From Hyphomicrobiales bacterium (GTDB lineage Bacteria; Pseudomonadota; Alphaproteobacteria; Rhizobiales; Rhizobiaceae): DNA of 64,000 nucleotides. A program made the translations under genes and the position numbers. The DNA lies in assembly GCA_017305935.1 (NCBI GenBank), contig JAFKJU010000009.1:1-64000 (forward strand), written 5' to 3'. The notes under the pieces were generated by a model. The model made no database searches. It had not been told where the DNA came from and saw only the letters and a program-made list of their open reading frames with translations. Position 1 is the first letter of the stretch, and each line of letters begins with the position of its first letter. Positions 16,813 through 25,378 of this stretch are shown here, piece after piece.

Positions 16813-17919
16813 TCAGCGCGGGCGTGCCAGCAGGTCGGTCGCCAGCGCATCGGCGGTGCGGATGGCATCGGCGACCAGTCGGGCGCTCAGCGTGCGCGGC
16901 ACCGAATGGATGACGCTCGCCGGGTTCATCGCGGTTTCGCCGACACGCAGCAGGTCGGCATTCGAGACATCGCCGAGACCGAGATCGGCAAGCCGCACGG
17001 GCAGGCCGATATCGGCGCAGAAGCGGATCGCCTCGGCAATCTCCTGCGGATCGCGGTTTTCCAGAACCAGCAGGCCGATGATGCCGAAAGCCACCTTTTC
17101 GCCGTGGAAGAAATGGTGGGTCGGCTCCAGCACGGTCAGCGCGTCATGGATGCCATGGGCGGCCGAGACGCCGCAGTTCTCGAAGCCGAGGCCGGAGAGC
17201 AGCGTATTGGCTTCGATGATGTTTTCCACCGCCTCCGTCAGGCAGCCGGCCTTGGCCGCCAGATGGGCGGCGCGGCCGTCGCGCATCAGGGTTTCGTGGC
17301 AGGCGCGGGCCACTTGCGCCCCGGCAATCGTCGGGGCGTAGCCATCGGCAATGTAGTTGTTGGAGCGGCTTTCGAAATTCGAGCGCGCCTCGAACCAGGT
17401 GGACAGCGCATCGCCCATGCCGGCGGCGAGGAAGCGCACCGGCGCGCGCAGGATGACCTGCGAATCCACCAGCACGACATCCGGGTTGCGATAGCAGCGC
17501 TCGACCCGGTCATAGACGCCTTCGGCCGTGTAGATCACGCCGATGGAGCTGGTCGGGCTGTCGGTGGAGGCAATGGTCGGCACGGTGATGATGCGCGCGC
17601 CGACTTCGCGGGCGGCGATCTTGCCGGTATCCAGCGTCTTGCCGCCGCCCACACCGATGACGACATCGACGCCGCGCCCTAGTTCGGCGCAGCGCTTCAC
17701 TTCGGCATCGGTGGATTCACCGCCGAAGACGGTCGAGACGGTCTCGACGCCGGCCTTGAGGAGTGAGGCGCGCAGCGCCTCGCCATAGGTCTTGTCGACG
17801 AAAGCGTCCGACAGCAGCAGCACCTTCTTTCCAAGGCCTGCCGCATAGGTTCCGAGATCGGCCAGAACCCCCGGCCCCTGTACGTAACGCAACGGGCCGC
17901 CATATCCGCGAGTCAGCAT
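16813..17919 (-). CDS. GldA-type glycerol dehydrogenase (iron/zinc alcohol dehydrogenase superfamily)
   Basis: This 368-residue NAD-dependent polyol dehydrogenase is of the GldA branch. It shows the nucleotide loop VIGVGGGKTLDTGK, then TVPTIASTDSPTSSIGVIYT. The metal ligands are the Asp in AAGMGDALSTWFEA and the two His in SAAHGIHDAL and THHFFHGEKVAFG. The start at 17919 has AAAGGATAAGG upstream. It is the last gene of the leftward arm of the carbohydrate locus, 176 bp beyond the SDR gene, and the gap holds two palindromic repeats. In this setting it more likely acts on a sugar-derived aldehyde, ketone or polyol than on glycerol itself. The gene symbol is left blank because the substrate is uncertain. 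Confidence 0.86.
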   Translation of the reverse strand: MLTRGYGGPLRYVQGPGVLADLGTYAAGLGKKVLLLSDAFVDKTYGEALRASLLKAGVETVSTVFGGESTDAEVKRCAELGRGVDVVIGVGGGKTLDTGKIAAREVGARIITVPTIASTDSPTSSIGVIYTAEGVYDRVERCYRNPDVVLVDSQVILRAPVRFLAAGMGDALSTWFEARSNFESRSNNYIADGYAPTIAGAQVARACHETLMRDGRAAHLAAKAGCLTEAVENIIEANTLLSGLGFENCGVSAAHGIHDALTVLEPTHHFFHGEKVAFGIIGLLVLENRDPQEIAEAIRFCADIGLPVRLADLGLGDVSNADLLRVGETAMNPASVIHSVPRTLSARLVADAIRTADALATDLLARPR

Positions 17920-17942
17920 AATCTATTCCTTATCCTTTCAAC

Positions 17943-17986
17943 GCAATTCCGGACGGAAAACCGCTTCGCATCTTTCCTGGAATTGC
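17943..17986. repeat. 44-bp intergenic palindrome, copy 2
   Basis: GCAATTCC (17943-17950) and GGAATTGC (17979-17986) form perfect arms around GGACGGAAAACCGCTTC and a TTTCC half. The arms changed together from GCATTTCC/GGAAATGC in the other copies, which points to selection on pairing. It lies between the SDR and gldA genes, inside a probable transcript. Confidence 0.8.
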
Positions 17987-17993
17987 TTGGCCG

Positions 17994-18094
17994 TTAGAGC
18001 GCCTTTCGATCTGATGGAATCAGATCGGCACTCTAAGCTCTCTTGTTTTAAGCATAATCTTCTCGATCCTCGTTTCACTCCGGTCGGATTATGC
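17994..18094. repeat. Second intergenic repeat type, two adjacent dyads
   Basis: The first dyad is GATCTGAT (18008-18015) and ATCAGATC (18019-18026), flanked by imperfect AGAGCGCC/GGCACTCT arms. The second is GCATAATC (18052-18059) and GATTATGC (18087-18094). I recall similar paired elements from rhizobial intergenic DNA. No gene is visible in it. Confidence 0.6.
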
Positions 18095-18095
18095 G

Positions 18096-18884
18096 TTAAC
18101 GCAGCGTCAGGCCGCCATCGATGGTGATGATTTCGCCGGTGGTGAAGCTGGCGGCATCGGAGGCGAGGTAGACAGCGGCGCCGACCAGTTCCTCGACGCG
18201 GCCGATGCGGTTCTGCACCGCGCCCTTTTCCCAATGATCGCGCACCACGTCGGGATGTTCCTTGATGACCTCGTCGGTCAGTTCGGTGCGGATATAGCCC
18301 GGCGCAATGGCATTGACGCGGATATTGTGCTCGGCCCATTCGGTCGCCAGCGCCTTGGTCAGCATATGCACGCCGGCCTTGGAGACATTGTAGGCGGCAT
18401 GGCGGAACGGCCAGTTGACGATGCGGCCCGACATCGAGCCGATGGAGATGATCGAGCCGGATTTCTGGGCGATCATCTGCCGGCCTGCGGCGCGCGAGAC
18501 GAGGAAGACGCCGTCGAGATTGACCGACATGGTCCGCCGCCAGGTGTCCAGCGAGCAATCCTCAGCCGCCGCCGGCAAGACGATGCCGGCATTGTTGACG
18601 AGGATATCGACGCGCCCGAAGGCGGCGACGGTCTCGGCGATCAGCCGGTCGGCATCGGCCTCCACCGATATATCGGCCTGGATGGCCTTCGCCTTGCCGC
18701 CGGCCGCCTCGATGGCCGCGACGACGGCATCGGCCCGCCCGGCCGCCGACTGGTAGTTGACGACGACGCTTGCGCCCTGCGCCGCCAGCCCCTTGGCCAG
18801 CGCCTCGCCGATGCCGCGCGACGCGCCGGTGACGATGGCGATTTTGCCTGTGAGGTCGAACAGACCTCCGTTGACAGCATTCAT
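18096..18884 (-). CDS. Short-chain dehydrogenase/reductase (SDR)
   Basis: This 262-residue NAD(P)-dependent oxidoreductase is a classical SDR. Motifs are GASRGIG (cofactor loop), NNAG, the catalytic Ser in SIGSMSG, the YNVSK pair (Tyr and Lys) and the C-terminal TIDGGLTLR. GGGAGG lies seven bases before the ATG. It is 28 bp downstream of the GMC oxidoreductase gene and certainly co-transcribed with it. In a fucose-type pathway the matching role would be oxidation of 2-keto-3-deoxy-L-fuconate, a known function of SDRs in such clusters; here that is inference from context. Confidence 0.9.
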   Translation of the reverse strand: MNAVNGGLFDLTGKIAIVTGASRGIGEALAKGLAAQGASVVVNYQSAAGRADAVVAAIEAAGGKAKAIQADISVEADADRLIAETVAAFGRVDILVNNAGIVLPAAAEDCSLDTWRRTMSVNLDGVFLVSRAAGRQMIAQKSGSIISIGSMSGRIVNWPFRHAAYNVSKAGVHMLTKALATEWAEHNIRVNAIAPGYIRTELTDEVIKEHPDVVRDHWEKGAVQNRIGRVEELVGAAVYLASDAASFTTGEIITIDGGLTLR

Positions 18885-18912
18885 GATGGTCCTCCCGAAA
18901 CGGTGCGGCGGT

Positions 18913-20451
18913 TCAGGCCGCCGTGCTTGCCTTGAAAACGTTGGATGTGATGTGCTCGGCCGTGCGCACCGCCTGGGCGACGATGGTCAGCGACGGGTTG
19001 AAGCCGGTGGACGAGGGCAGGAAAGACGCGTCGACGACATAGAGATTGTCGACGTCCCAGACCTTGCAGGTGGGATCGAGCACCGACGTCGCCGGATCGT
19101 TGCCGAAACGGGCGGTGCCGCATTGATGCATCGACACGGTGATATCCATGCGCTGGGTGATGATGATCGGATAGCCGATGGAGCGCATGATGCGGGTCCA
19201 GTGGCGCACCAGCTCGTTATGCGAGGTCAGGTTGTTGGGCGTATAGGCGACGCGGATGGTGCCGTCGCTGTCGAGCGTCACGCGATTGTTCGGATCGGGC
19301 AGGTCTTCCGACATGATCCACCAGTCGACCGAGCGCTCGGCGAAGCGGTCCATCAGCCATTCCGGCAACCATTTGACATTGGCGGTCAGCATGCCGCCCT
19401 GCAGTTTGCCCAAGCCCTGCACATTGCCCATCGGCCAGGGCCTGTGGGCATTGGCGAGATAGAAATCGTTGATCGCCATGGATTTCTGGAAGGTCACCCG
19501 GTTCTTGCGGAAGGGGTGGATCGCCATCATCGCGGTGTTGTTATGGGCCATATAGTTGCGCCCGAGCTGGTCGGACGTGTTGTTGCCGAGCCCGCGCCGA
19601 TGCTTGTCATTGGCCGAGCGCAGCAACAGCGCCGTCGAATTGATCGCGCCGGCCGAGGAGATGAACAGGTCGCCGGAGATCACCTTGACCTGCCCGTCCT
19701 GCTCCACCTCGATGCCGGTGACGCGTTTTCCCGATGCATCGGTCAGCATGCGGCGCACCTTGGTGTCGAGCACCAGATCGACGCGGCCACTGGCAAGCGC
19801 GGGCGCAACGAGGCGCACTTCGGCATCGTTCTTGGCGCCGAGCTTGCAGGCGAAACCATCGCAGGTGGAACAGCGAATGCAGGCCCCGCCCTTGTGGCGG
19901 TCGATGGCGATCGGCAGCGGGAAGGGCCGCAGCCCCTTGGCGCGCAGCTTTTCGGCAATCGCCTCGATTTCCGGCTCGTGGCCGATGGTCGGGTAGGGCA
20001 TCGGGCCGGAGCGCGGCGGCTCGATCGGATCGGCGCCGGCCGTGCCATGCGTGCCCATCAGCCGCTCGGCCTCGTCGTAATAGGGGGCGAAATCGGCGTA
20101 ACGCACCGGCCAGGCGGGCGCGACGCCGCCCTCATGCTGCAGGTCCTCGAAATCCTCGACGCGGAAACGCACGGTGGCGGCGCCGAAGAATTTCGAATTG
20201 CCGCCGACATAATAGAAGGTCGAGGGGTGGAAGGGTTTTCCGTCCTTGTCGCGCCAGGTCTCGTTGGCGGTATATTTGCGGTCGTGGAAAACCGCCTTCA
20301 CCGACCAGTTGTCGGCCTCGCGCGGCAGGTAGTTGCCGCGCTCGATCATCAGCACGCGCGCGCCGGTCGCAGACAGCCGGTTGGCCATGGCGCCACCGCC
20401 GACGCCGGCGCCGACGATCACCACGTCATAGTGGGTGTCGATCGTGTTCAT
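18913..20451 (-). CDS. GMC-family FAD oxidoreductase
   Basis: This 512-residue flavoprotein has the N-terminal FAD loop VIVGAGVGGGAMANRL and the C-terminal GMC segment DNLYVVDASFLPSSTGFNPS. A likely catalytic His is in SMHQCGTARFG. A cysteine group C-x2-C-x2-C-x4-C stands at about residues 191-202 (CIRCSTCDGFAC); similar clusters occur in several bacterial GMC dehydrogenases, but whether it binds iron here is unknown. There is no signal peptide, so it should act in the cytoplasm or at the inner face of the membrane. GGAGGAG precedes the ATG. It sits between the dehydratase and SDR genes and probably oxidises a sugar, sugar acid or polyol. I know of no standard fucose-pathway step for it. Confidence 0.88.
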   Translation of the reverse strand: MNTIDTHYDVVIVGAGVGGGAMANRLSATGARVLMIERGNYLPREADNWSVKAVFHDRKYTANETWRDKDGKPFHPSTFYYVGGNSKFFGAATVRFRVEDFEDLQHEGGVAPAWPVRYADFAPYYDEAERLMGTHGTAGADPIEPPRSGPMPYPTIGHEPEIEAIAEKLRAKGLRPFPLPIAIDRHKGGACIRCSTCDGFACKLGAKNDAEVRLVAPALASGRVDLVLDTKVRRMLTDASGKRVTGIEVEQDGQVKVISGDLFISSAGAINSTALLLRSANDKHRRGLGNNTSDQLGRNYMAHNNTAMMAIHPFRKNRVTFQKSMAINDFYLANAHRPWPMGNVQGLGKLQGGMLTANVKWLPEWLMDRFAERSVDWWIMSEDLPDPNNRVTLDSDGTIRVAYTPNNLTSHNELVRHWTRIMRSIGYPIIITQRMDITVSMHQCGTARFGNDPATSVLDPTCKVWDVDNLYVVDASFLPSSTGFNPSLTIVAQAVRTAEHITSNVFKASTAA

Positions 20452-20534
20452 CGCAAATCTCCTCCTGCCCGCCTGGAGGTCCAGGCAGGGAAAAACGTCT
20501 TGTTCATGGGCTCAAACTACCCCGTGATCGGCCG

Positions 20535-22076
20535 TCACATGACGGCGCCGACCTGCCAGGGCACGAATTCATTGTCGCCGTAGCCGAAGGCCTCGCTGCA
20601 GGTCTCCTTGCCGGACGCCGTATCGATCATCAGCTCGAAGATGCGCCGGCCGAGCGCCTCGATGGTCTCGACGCCGGTCACCACCGTGCCGCAATCGATA
20701 TCCATGTCCTCGACCATGTGGCGATACATGTCGGAATTGGTGGCGAGCTTCAGCGTCGGCGCCGGCTTGAAGCCGGAGACGGAGCCGCGCCCGGTGGTGA
20801 ACGCGATCAGGTTCGCCCCGCCCGCCACCTGTCCGGTGACGGCGACGGGATCGTAGCCAGGCGTATCCATGAAGACCAGGCCGGGCTCGGTGACCTTTTC
20901 GGCATATTCATAGACGGCGTTCAGCCTCGACATGCCGCCCTTGGCGACCGCGCCCAGGGATTTTTCGAGAATGGTGGTCAGGCCGCCCTGCTTGTTGCCA
21001 TGCGAGGGGTTGTTGTCCATCTCGGCATTGTTGCGGCTGGTATAGTCGCGCCACCATTCGATGCGCTGCAACAGCTTTTCGGCGACGGCGGGGCTGACGG
21101 CGCGCCGGGTCAGCAGATGTTCGGCCCCATAGATCTCGGGGGTTTCGGCGAGGATGACCGTGCCGCCATGCCGCACCAGGAGATCGGCGGCGAAGCCGAG
21201 GCCGGGATTGGCGGAAATGCCGGAATAACCGTCCGAACCGCCGCATTCCAGCGCCAGCGACAGGCCGCTGACCGGCTGCGGCGTGCGTTCGATGGCGCCG
21301 GTGAGCGGCATCATGTCCTCGACGGCGCGAATGCCGGCCTCGATGGTGCGGCGCGTGCCGCCCACCTGCTGGATGGTCATGGTGCGCAGCCGGTCGTTTT
21401 CGCCAAGACCCTCGCGCTTGAGCAGCGCCGGGATCTGGTTGGTCTCGCAGCCAAGCCCGATCATCAGCACGCCGCCGACATTGGGATGGGTGGCGTAACC
21501 GGCGATGGTGCGGGTCAGGTAATCGTAACCCTCCGCTTTCGTGTTGAAGGCGCAGCCGCCGCCATGGGTCAGCGCGATCACTCCGTCGACGCCGGGATAA
21601 CGCTCCATGACGCCAGGCGCCGAAAAATGCGCCGCGACCGCCTTGGAGACGGTGGCGGAACAGTTCACCGAGGAGATGACGGCGATGTAATTGCGCGTGC
21701 CGACGCGGCCGTCCGCCCGCGCATAGCCCATGAAGGTGGCGCGCTCCGGCTCCGGCACCATCTCAGGCGCCACGGCATCGGCGCACATGGCGTAGTCGCG
21801 GGTGAACTCGCCGACGGCGAGGTTGTGGCTGTGCACATGCTGGCCGGCCTCGATGTCCTCGCTGGCGAAACCGATGGTCTGGCCGTATTTGGTCACCGCC
21901 GCGCCGCGGGCAATCGGCGACAGCGCGATCTTGTGGCCGCGCGGAATTTTGGCGAGCGGCCGCAGGCCGTCGATATCGGGCATGGCGGCCGGATCGATCT
22001 GCTCGCGGGCAACGGCGACATTGTCGCCGGGATTGAGCCGGATCAGCGGCGAGATGTAGTTGCTTGCGTCCGCCAT
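20535..22076 (-). CDS. UxaA-family dehydratase (altronate dehydratase type)
   Basis: This 513-residue sugar-acid dehydratase carries both parts of UxaA/GarD: an N-terminal SAF domain (about residues 10-100, with HVHSHN) and the large C-terminal domain with ALTHGGGCAFN, MIGLGCETNQ, LECGGSDGYSGISANP and FTTGRGSVSGFKPAPTLK. The conserved cysteines suit an iron-dependent dehydratase. The reaction would turn an aldonate into a 2-keto-3-deoxy acid. The lactonase and aldose dehydrogenase nearby suggest L-fuconate or a related acid rather than altronate. The ATG at 22076 overlaps the GntR stop by one base (TGATG), indicating coupling. Confidence 0.87.
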   Translation of the reverse strand: MADASNYISPLIRLNPGDNVAVAREQIDPAAMPDIDGLRPLAKIPRGHKIALSPIARGAAVTKYGQTIGFASEDIEAGQHVHSHNLAVGEFTRDYAMCADAVAPEMVPEPERATFMGYARADGRVGTRNYIAVISSVNCSATVSKAVAAHFSAPGVMERYPGVDGVIALTHGGGCAFNTKAEGYDYLTRTIAGYATHPNVGGVLMIGLGCETNQIPALLKREGLGENDRLRTMTIQQVGGTRRTIEAGIRAVEDMMPLTGAIERTPQPVSGLSLALECGGSDGYSGISANPGLGFAADLLVRHGGTVILAETPEIYGAEHLLTRRAVSPAVAEKLLQRIEWWRDYTSRNNAEMDNNPSHGNKQGGLTTILEKSLGAVAKGGMSRLNAVYEYAEKVTEPGLVFMDTPGYDPVAVTGQVAGGANLIAFTTGRGSVSGFKPAPTLKLATNSDMYRHMVEDMDIDCGTVVTGVETIEALGRRIFELMIDTASGKETCSEAFGYGDNEFVPWQVGAVM

Positions 22077-22753
22077 CAGGGCGCTTCCTGTGAAAACATG
22101 CTGGTTCTTTCCTGATAGAGCCTGGCCATGACGTCGAAGGACGATTCCAGGTGGATGCGCATGGCGAGTTCCGCCTGATCCGGCTTGCCGGCGCGGATGG
22201 CGGCGACGATGGCCGCATGCTGTTCCGTCACCATGGCGAGATGGCCCGGAACCGGGGCCGAAAGCTGTCGCATGCGGTCGAGATGCACCTTGGCCAGCGT
22301 GATGAATTTCCAGATGCGCGGCATGCCGCTCATCTGCGCGATCTTGGCATGCAGCGCGTCGTCCTCGTCGAGATAGCGCTCCAGCTGCCCGGTTTCGATC
22401 AGGCCGCGCATGCGCCCGACCAGCGCGTCGAGTTCCCGGCCGCCCGCCTCGTCGAAACGCTGGGCCGCGCGGCGCACGCTTTCGATCTCCAGCGCCCGGC
22501 GGATGACGAAACCTTCCTCCGCAACCTGAAACGAGATGTGGCTGACATAGGTGCCGGAATGGGGAATGACATTGACCAGCCCCTCTTCCGCCAGCTTCTG
22601 AACCGCCTCCCGAACAGGCGTGCGCGACACGGAAAGCTCGGCGCAGATGTCCTTTTCGACAATCGGCGCGCCCGGCTGGATCTCCAGCATGATGATCGAG
22701 TGCCGCAGCAACTCATATACCTGATCGGCTTTCTGTGTGGGTTGTTTGAGCAT
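22076..22753 (-). CDS. GntR-family (FCD/FadR-type) regulator
   Basis: This 225-residue regulator has an N-terminal winged helix (PIVEKDICAELSVSRTPVREAVQKLAEEGLV) and a C-terminal all-helical FCD effector domain, whose metal-site residues include Asp and His in DEDDALHAKIA and further His in EQHAAIVAAI and IHLESS. The ATG at 22753 has GGAGAGG eight bases upstream; the open frame to 22804 starts in intergenic AT-rich DNA. It is the first gene of the leftward arm and probably represses both arms through the CTCATATATGAG palindrome in the divergent promoter region. The inducer is likely a sugar acid or keto-acid of the pathway. Confidence 0.9.
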   Translation of the reverse strand: MLKQPTQKADQVYELLRHSIIMLEIQPGAPIVEKDICAELSVSRTPVREAVQKLAEEGLVNVIPHSGTYVSHISFQVAEEGFVIRRALEIESVRRAAQRFDEAGGRELDALVGRMRGLIETGQLERYLDEDDALHAKIAQMSGMPRIWKFITLAKVHLDRMRQLSAPVPGHLAMVTEQHAAIVAAIRAGKPDQAELAMRIHLESSFDVMARLYQERTSMFSQEAP

Positions 22754-22822
22754 GCGTTTTACCTCTCCTGCCTGTAAATACACATATTTTATGGGATGTT
22801 GCAATTATTTTTTCGGAGTCGG

Positions 22823-22866
22823 TTGACAAACTCATATATCTGTAGCCTGTATAACTCATATATGAG
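22823..22866 (+). promoter_or_regulatory. Promoter and tandem operator of the rightward sugar operon
   Basis: TTGACA (22823-22828) and CTGTAT (22847-22852), 18 bp apart, form a likely housekeeping promoter. A perfect palindrome CTCATATATGAG lies at 22855-22866, and a half copy CTCATATATC starts exactly 24 bp earlier at 22831, between the -35 and -10. Such placement suits repression by the divergent GntR protein. Confidence 0.68.
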
Positions 22867-22914
22867 CTACCGCAGGGACCCAAGCGATCCCGCGGCTCCA
22901 TCAGGGAGAAGACC

Positions 22915-22959
22915 ATGACAAAGCGCATCGGCGCCACGGTCTCGCAGGTGCGCCTGTGA
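22915..22959 (+). CDS. Possible 14-residue leader peptide
   Basis: A short frame encoding MTKRIGATVSQVRL has an excellent ribosome site (AGGGAGAA) six bases before its ATG. Its TGA overlaps the GTG start of the next gene (GTGA), so translation may be coupled. It could be a real leader peptide or the remnant of a deleted gene's N-terminus. No attenuator hairpin is evident in or after it, and it has no run of a single amino acid. Confidence 0.45.
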   Translation: MTKRIGATVSQVRL

Positions 22960-24068
22960 GCACGATCACCTATTTGACGCGCATCGAATTCGGCGAAGGC
23001 GAGATCGCCCGCCTGCCGGAATTTCTCGCCGCGCTGAACGTCAAGCGGCCGCTGATCGCAACCGATAAAGGCCTTTCCGCTTCGGGACTTGCGGGCCGCG
23101 TGGCCGCCCTTCTCGGCGACAGCGCCGTCGTCTTCGACGAGACCCCGGCCAACCCGACGGAAGAGGCGGTGGTGGCCGCCCATGCGCTTTATGTGAAGAG
23201 CGGTTGCGACGGCATCGTCGGGCTTGGCGGCGGCTCGTCGCTCGATCTCGCCAAGGCCGTTCGCCTGCTGACCGGGCATGCGGGACCGCTGGAGCAATAT
23301 ACTGCCGTGTCCGGCGGCGTCGCCCGCATCCATGGCAATATCTGTCCGATGATCGCCGTGCCCACCACCTCCGGCACGGGTTCCGAAGTCGGCCGCGCCG
23401 CCGTCATCATCACGGCGGACGGGCGCAAGCTCGGCATTCTCTCCGGCTTCATGCTGCCTTCGATTGCGCTGTGCGATCCCGAGCTGACCTATGGCCTGCC
23501 GCCGCGCCTGACGGCCGCCACCGGCATGGACGCCATCTCGCATTGCCTGGAAACCTACATGGCGCCGGCCTTCAATCCGCCGGCCGAGGCGATTGCGCTG
23601 CATGGCCTGGATTGCGGTCTCGGCGCCATCGAGCGCGCCATGGCCGACGGCACCGACCGCAAGGCGCGCCGCGACATGATGGTCTGCGCGCTGGAAGGCG
23701 CCATGGCTTTCCAGAAGGGACTGGGGGCCGTGCATGCGCTGACCCATCCGCTCGGCGCCATCCGCGAACTCAACCTGCATCACGGCACGCTGAACGCCGT
23801 GCTGATGCCGGCGGTGCTGCGCTTCAACCGCGAGGTGATCGGCGGCAAATGGGACGTGCTGGCGAGCCGCATGGGCGGCCAGCCCGACGCGGTCGTCGCC
23901 GCGCTCAATATCCGTCTCGGCATGCCCTCGGGGCTGAAGGAGATGGGCGTGACGGAAGCGATGATGGAGCAAGTCTCGCATGCCGCGCTGAAGGACCATT
24001 GCCACGCGACCAATCCGCGGATCGCCAGCCAGGCGGACTATCTCGACATTCTGCGCCACGCCGCCTGA
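22956..24068 (+). CDS. Iron-containing alcohol dehydrogenase
   Basis: This 370-residue enzyme belongs to the group III alcohol dehydrogenases, close to the maleylacetate-reductase/FucO range. Motifs are the nucleotide loop GLGGGSSLDLAKAV, then VPTTSGTGSEV, and metal ligands in GMDAISHCLETY and HALTHPLGAIRELNLHHG. The start is a GTG at 22956 overlapping the leader ORF stop; there is no independent strong ribosome site, which supports coupling. As the first enzyme of the rightward operon it may reduce lactaldehyde or oxidise a pathway alcohol; the exact substrate is open. Confidence 0.85.
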   Translation: MSTITYLTRIEFGEGEIARLPEFLAALNVKRPLIATDKGLSASGLAGRVAALLGDSAVVFDETPANPTEEAVVAAHALYVKSGCDGIVGLGGGSSLDLAKAVRLLTGHAGPLEQYTAVSGGVARIHGNICPMIAVPTTSGTGSEVGRAAVIITADGRKLGILSGFMLPSIALCDPELTYGLPPRLTAATGMDAISHCLETYMAPAFNPPAEAIALHGLDCGLGAIERAMADGTDRKARRDMMVCALEGAMAFQKGLGAVHALTHPLGAIRELNLHHGTLNAVLMPAVLRFNREVIGGKWDVLASRMGGQPDAVVAALNIRLGMPSGLKEMGVTEAMMEQVSHAALKDHCHATNPRIASQADYLDILRHAA

Positions 24069-24160
24069 GGCGATTGGCGTCCGGAACGGCCGGACGGGGG
24101 TTCCGTCCGGCAAAGGCATATCGAACCGGGCCTGGAGCGCCCGATCTTGGGAGGATGGAA

Positions 24161-25204
24161 ATGACTGAAGACAACAAGCAGCCGGAATTCGTCGACAATG
24201 CCGGCGGCTTCCGCCTGACGCGGCGCGGCCTGCTTTCGGCAGCCGCCGCGACCACCGTCGCCGCCGCACTGGCCCGCCCGGAATTCTCCTGGGCGCAGAA
24301 TGCCGAAAAGACCTTCTGTGCCTCGCTCGGCTGGACCGTCTGGGAATCCGGCCGCCACATCGTCAACGGCTACAAGGACGCCGTCGAGCGTCTGGGCGGC
24401 AAGCTGACGATCGCCGACGCCAATTACGACGTCAAGAAGCAGGCCGACCAGATCCTTGCCTTCGTCGAGGCAAAGCCGGCCGCGATCTTCATCACGCCCG
24501 CCGATGCCGCCGCGATCTCGCCGGCCGTTCAGCAGGCGGTTGCCTCCGGCATTCCGATCTTCGTCGGTGACTCCTACGTGCCCAACGTCACCGTGACCTC
24601 GACGGCAATGTCGAACAATTTCGGCCTCGGCGCCCATCCGGCGCAATATATCGCCGACCAGCTGGGCGGCAAAGGCAAGGTGGCGCTCGTGTCGCTGCCG
24701 TCGAACGAGAGCTGGGACCAGCGCACGCTCGGCGCCAAGTCGGTCTTCGTTCGCTATCCCGACATCAAGATCGTCTCGGAAATCGCCTTCGCGCTCGGCG
24801 GCTCGACCACGCCGCGTCAGGTCGTCGACCAGATCCTCACCGCCAATCCGGAACTGGACGCCATCTGGTGCGCCTGGGATGGCGCGGCCTCCGAAGGCAC
24901 GCTCGCGATCCGCGCTTCGGGTCGCCCGGTGATGATCACCGGCATCGACGGCGGCCAGCAGTCGTTCGAATACATCAAGGCGGATTCGCCGTTCAAGCTG
25001 ACCATGGCGCAGAGCTTCTACGAAATGGCCTATATGAACGCCTTCTACGCCCAGGAAGTCGCCGCCGGCCGCCAGGCCCCGCGCTTCGTCATCACCCCGT
25101 CCTACGCGGTGACCAAGGCCTCGCTCGACCCGCTGCCGAACATTCCCGACACCTACGACATGCCGGGCGAAGCGGCAAAGCTCGGCTGGGCGCGGGTTCT
25201 CTAA
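24161..25204 (+). CDS. Sugar ABC transporter, periplasmic binding protein
   Basis: This 347-residue binding protein is of the RbsB/pentose-hexose type (periplasmic-binding 4 fold). It has a twin-arginine-like signal (TRRGLLSAAAATTVAAALARP), so export by Tat is likely. Typical segments are ADANYDVKKQADQILAFVEA, IFITPADAAAISPAVQQA and the hinge part WDGAASEGTLAIRA. The ATG at 24161 has GGGAGG seven bases upstream; an ATG at 24155 overlaps that site and is unlikely. It leads the transporter genes. It is followed by 174 bp with a GC-rich hairpin before the ATPase gene, which would favour excess of the binding protein. Confidence 0.9.
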   Translation: MTEDNKQPEFVDNAGGFRLTRRGLLSAAAATTVAAALARPEFSWAQNAEKTFCASLGWTVWESGRHIVNGYKDAVERLGGKLTIADANYDVKKQADQILAFVEAKPAAIFITPADAAAISPAVQQAVASGIPIFVGDSYVPNVTVTSTAMSNNFGLGAHPAQYIADQLGGKGKVALVSLPSNESWDQRTLGAKSVFVRYPDIKIVSEIAFALGGSTTPRQVVDQILTANPELDAIWCAWDGAASEGTLAIRASGRPVMITGIDGGQQSFEYIKADSPFKLTMAQSFYEMAYMNAFYAQEVAAGRQAPRFVITPSYAVTKASLDPLPNIPDTYDMPGEAAKLGWARVL

Positions 25205-25378
25205 GGGCTTTTAAGCCTCTCGATCATTCCCTCGCCCTTCGACAGGAGGCAGAGTCCGCCTCTTCGACCTTCTCCCCCCGAGGAGACGGGAAAACGGAAA
25301 AAATTCCTCCCCCAGCGGGTGGCGGCAGGCGTCGCCGCCCGTTCCGGGAGGCGGATAGACTTCAGGAGGAACCCGGCT

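Noticed and set aside
25205-25378. A small gene or riboswitch between the sugar binding protein and ATPase
   Set aside because: Only GC-rich inverted repeats are visible; no start with ribosome site other than that of the ATPase itself.
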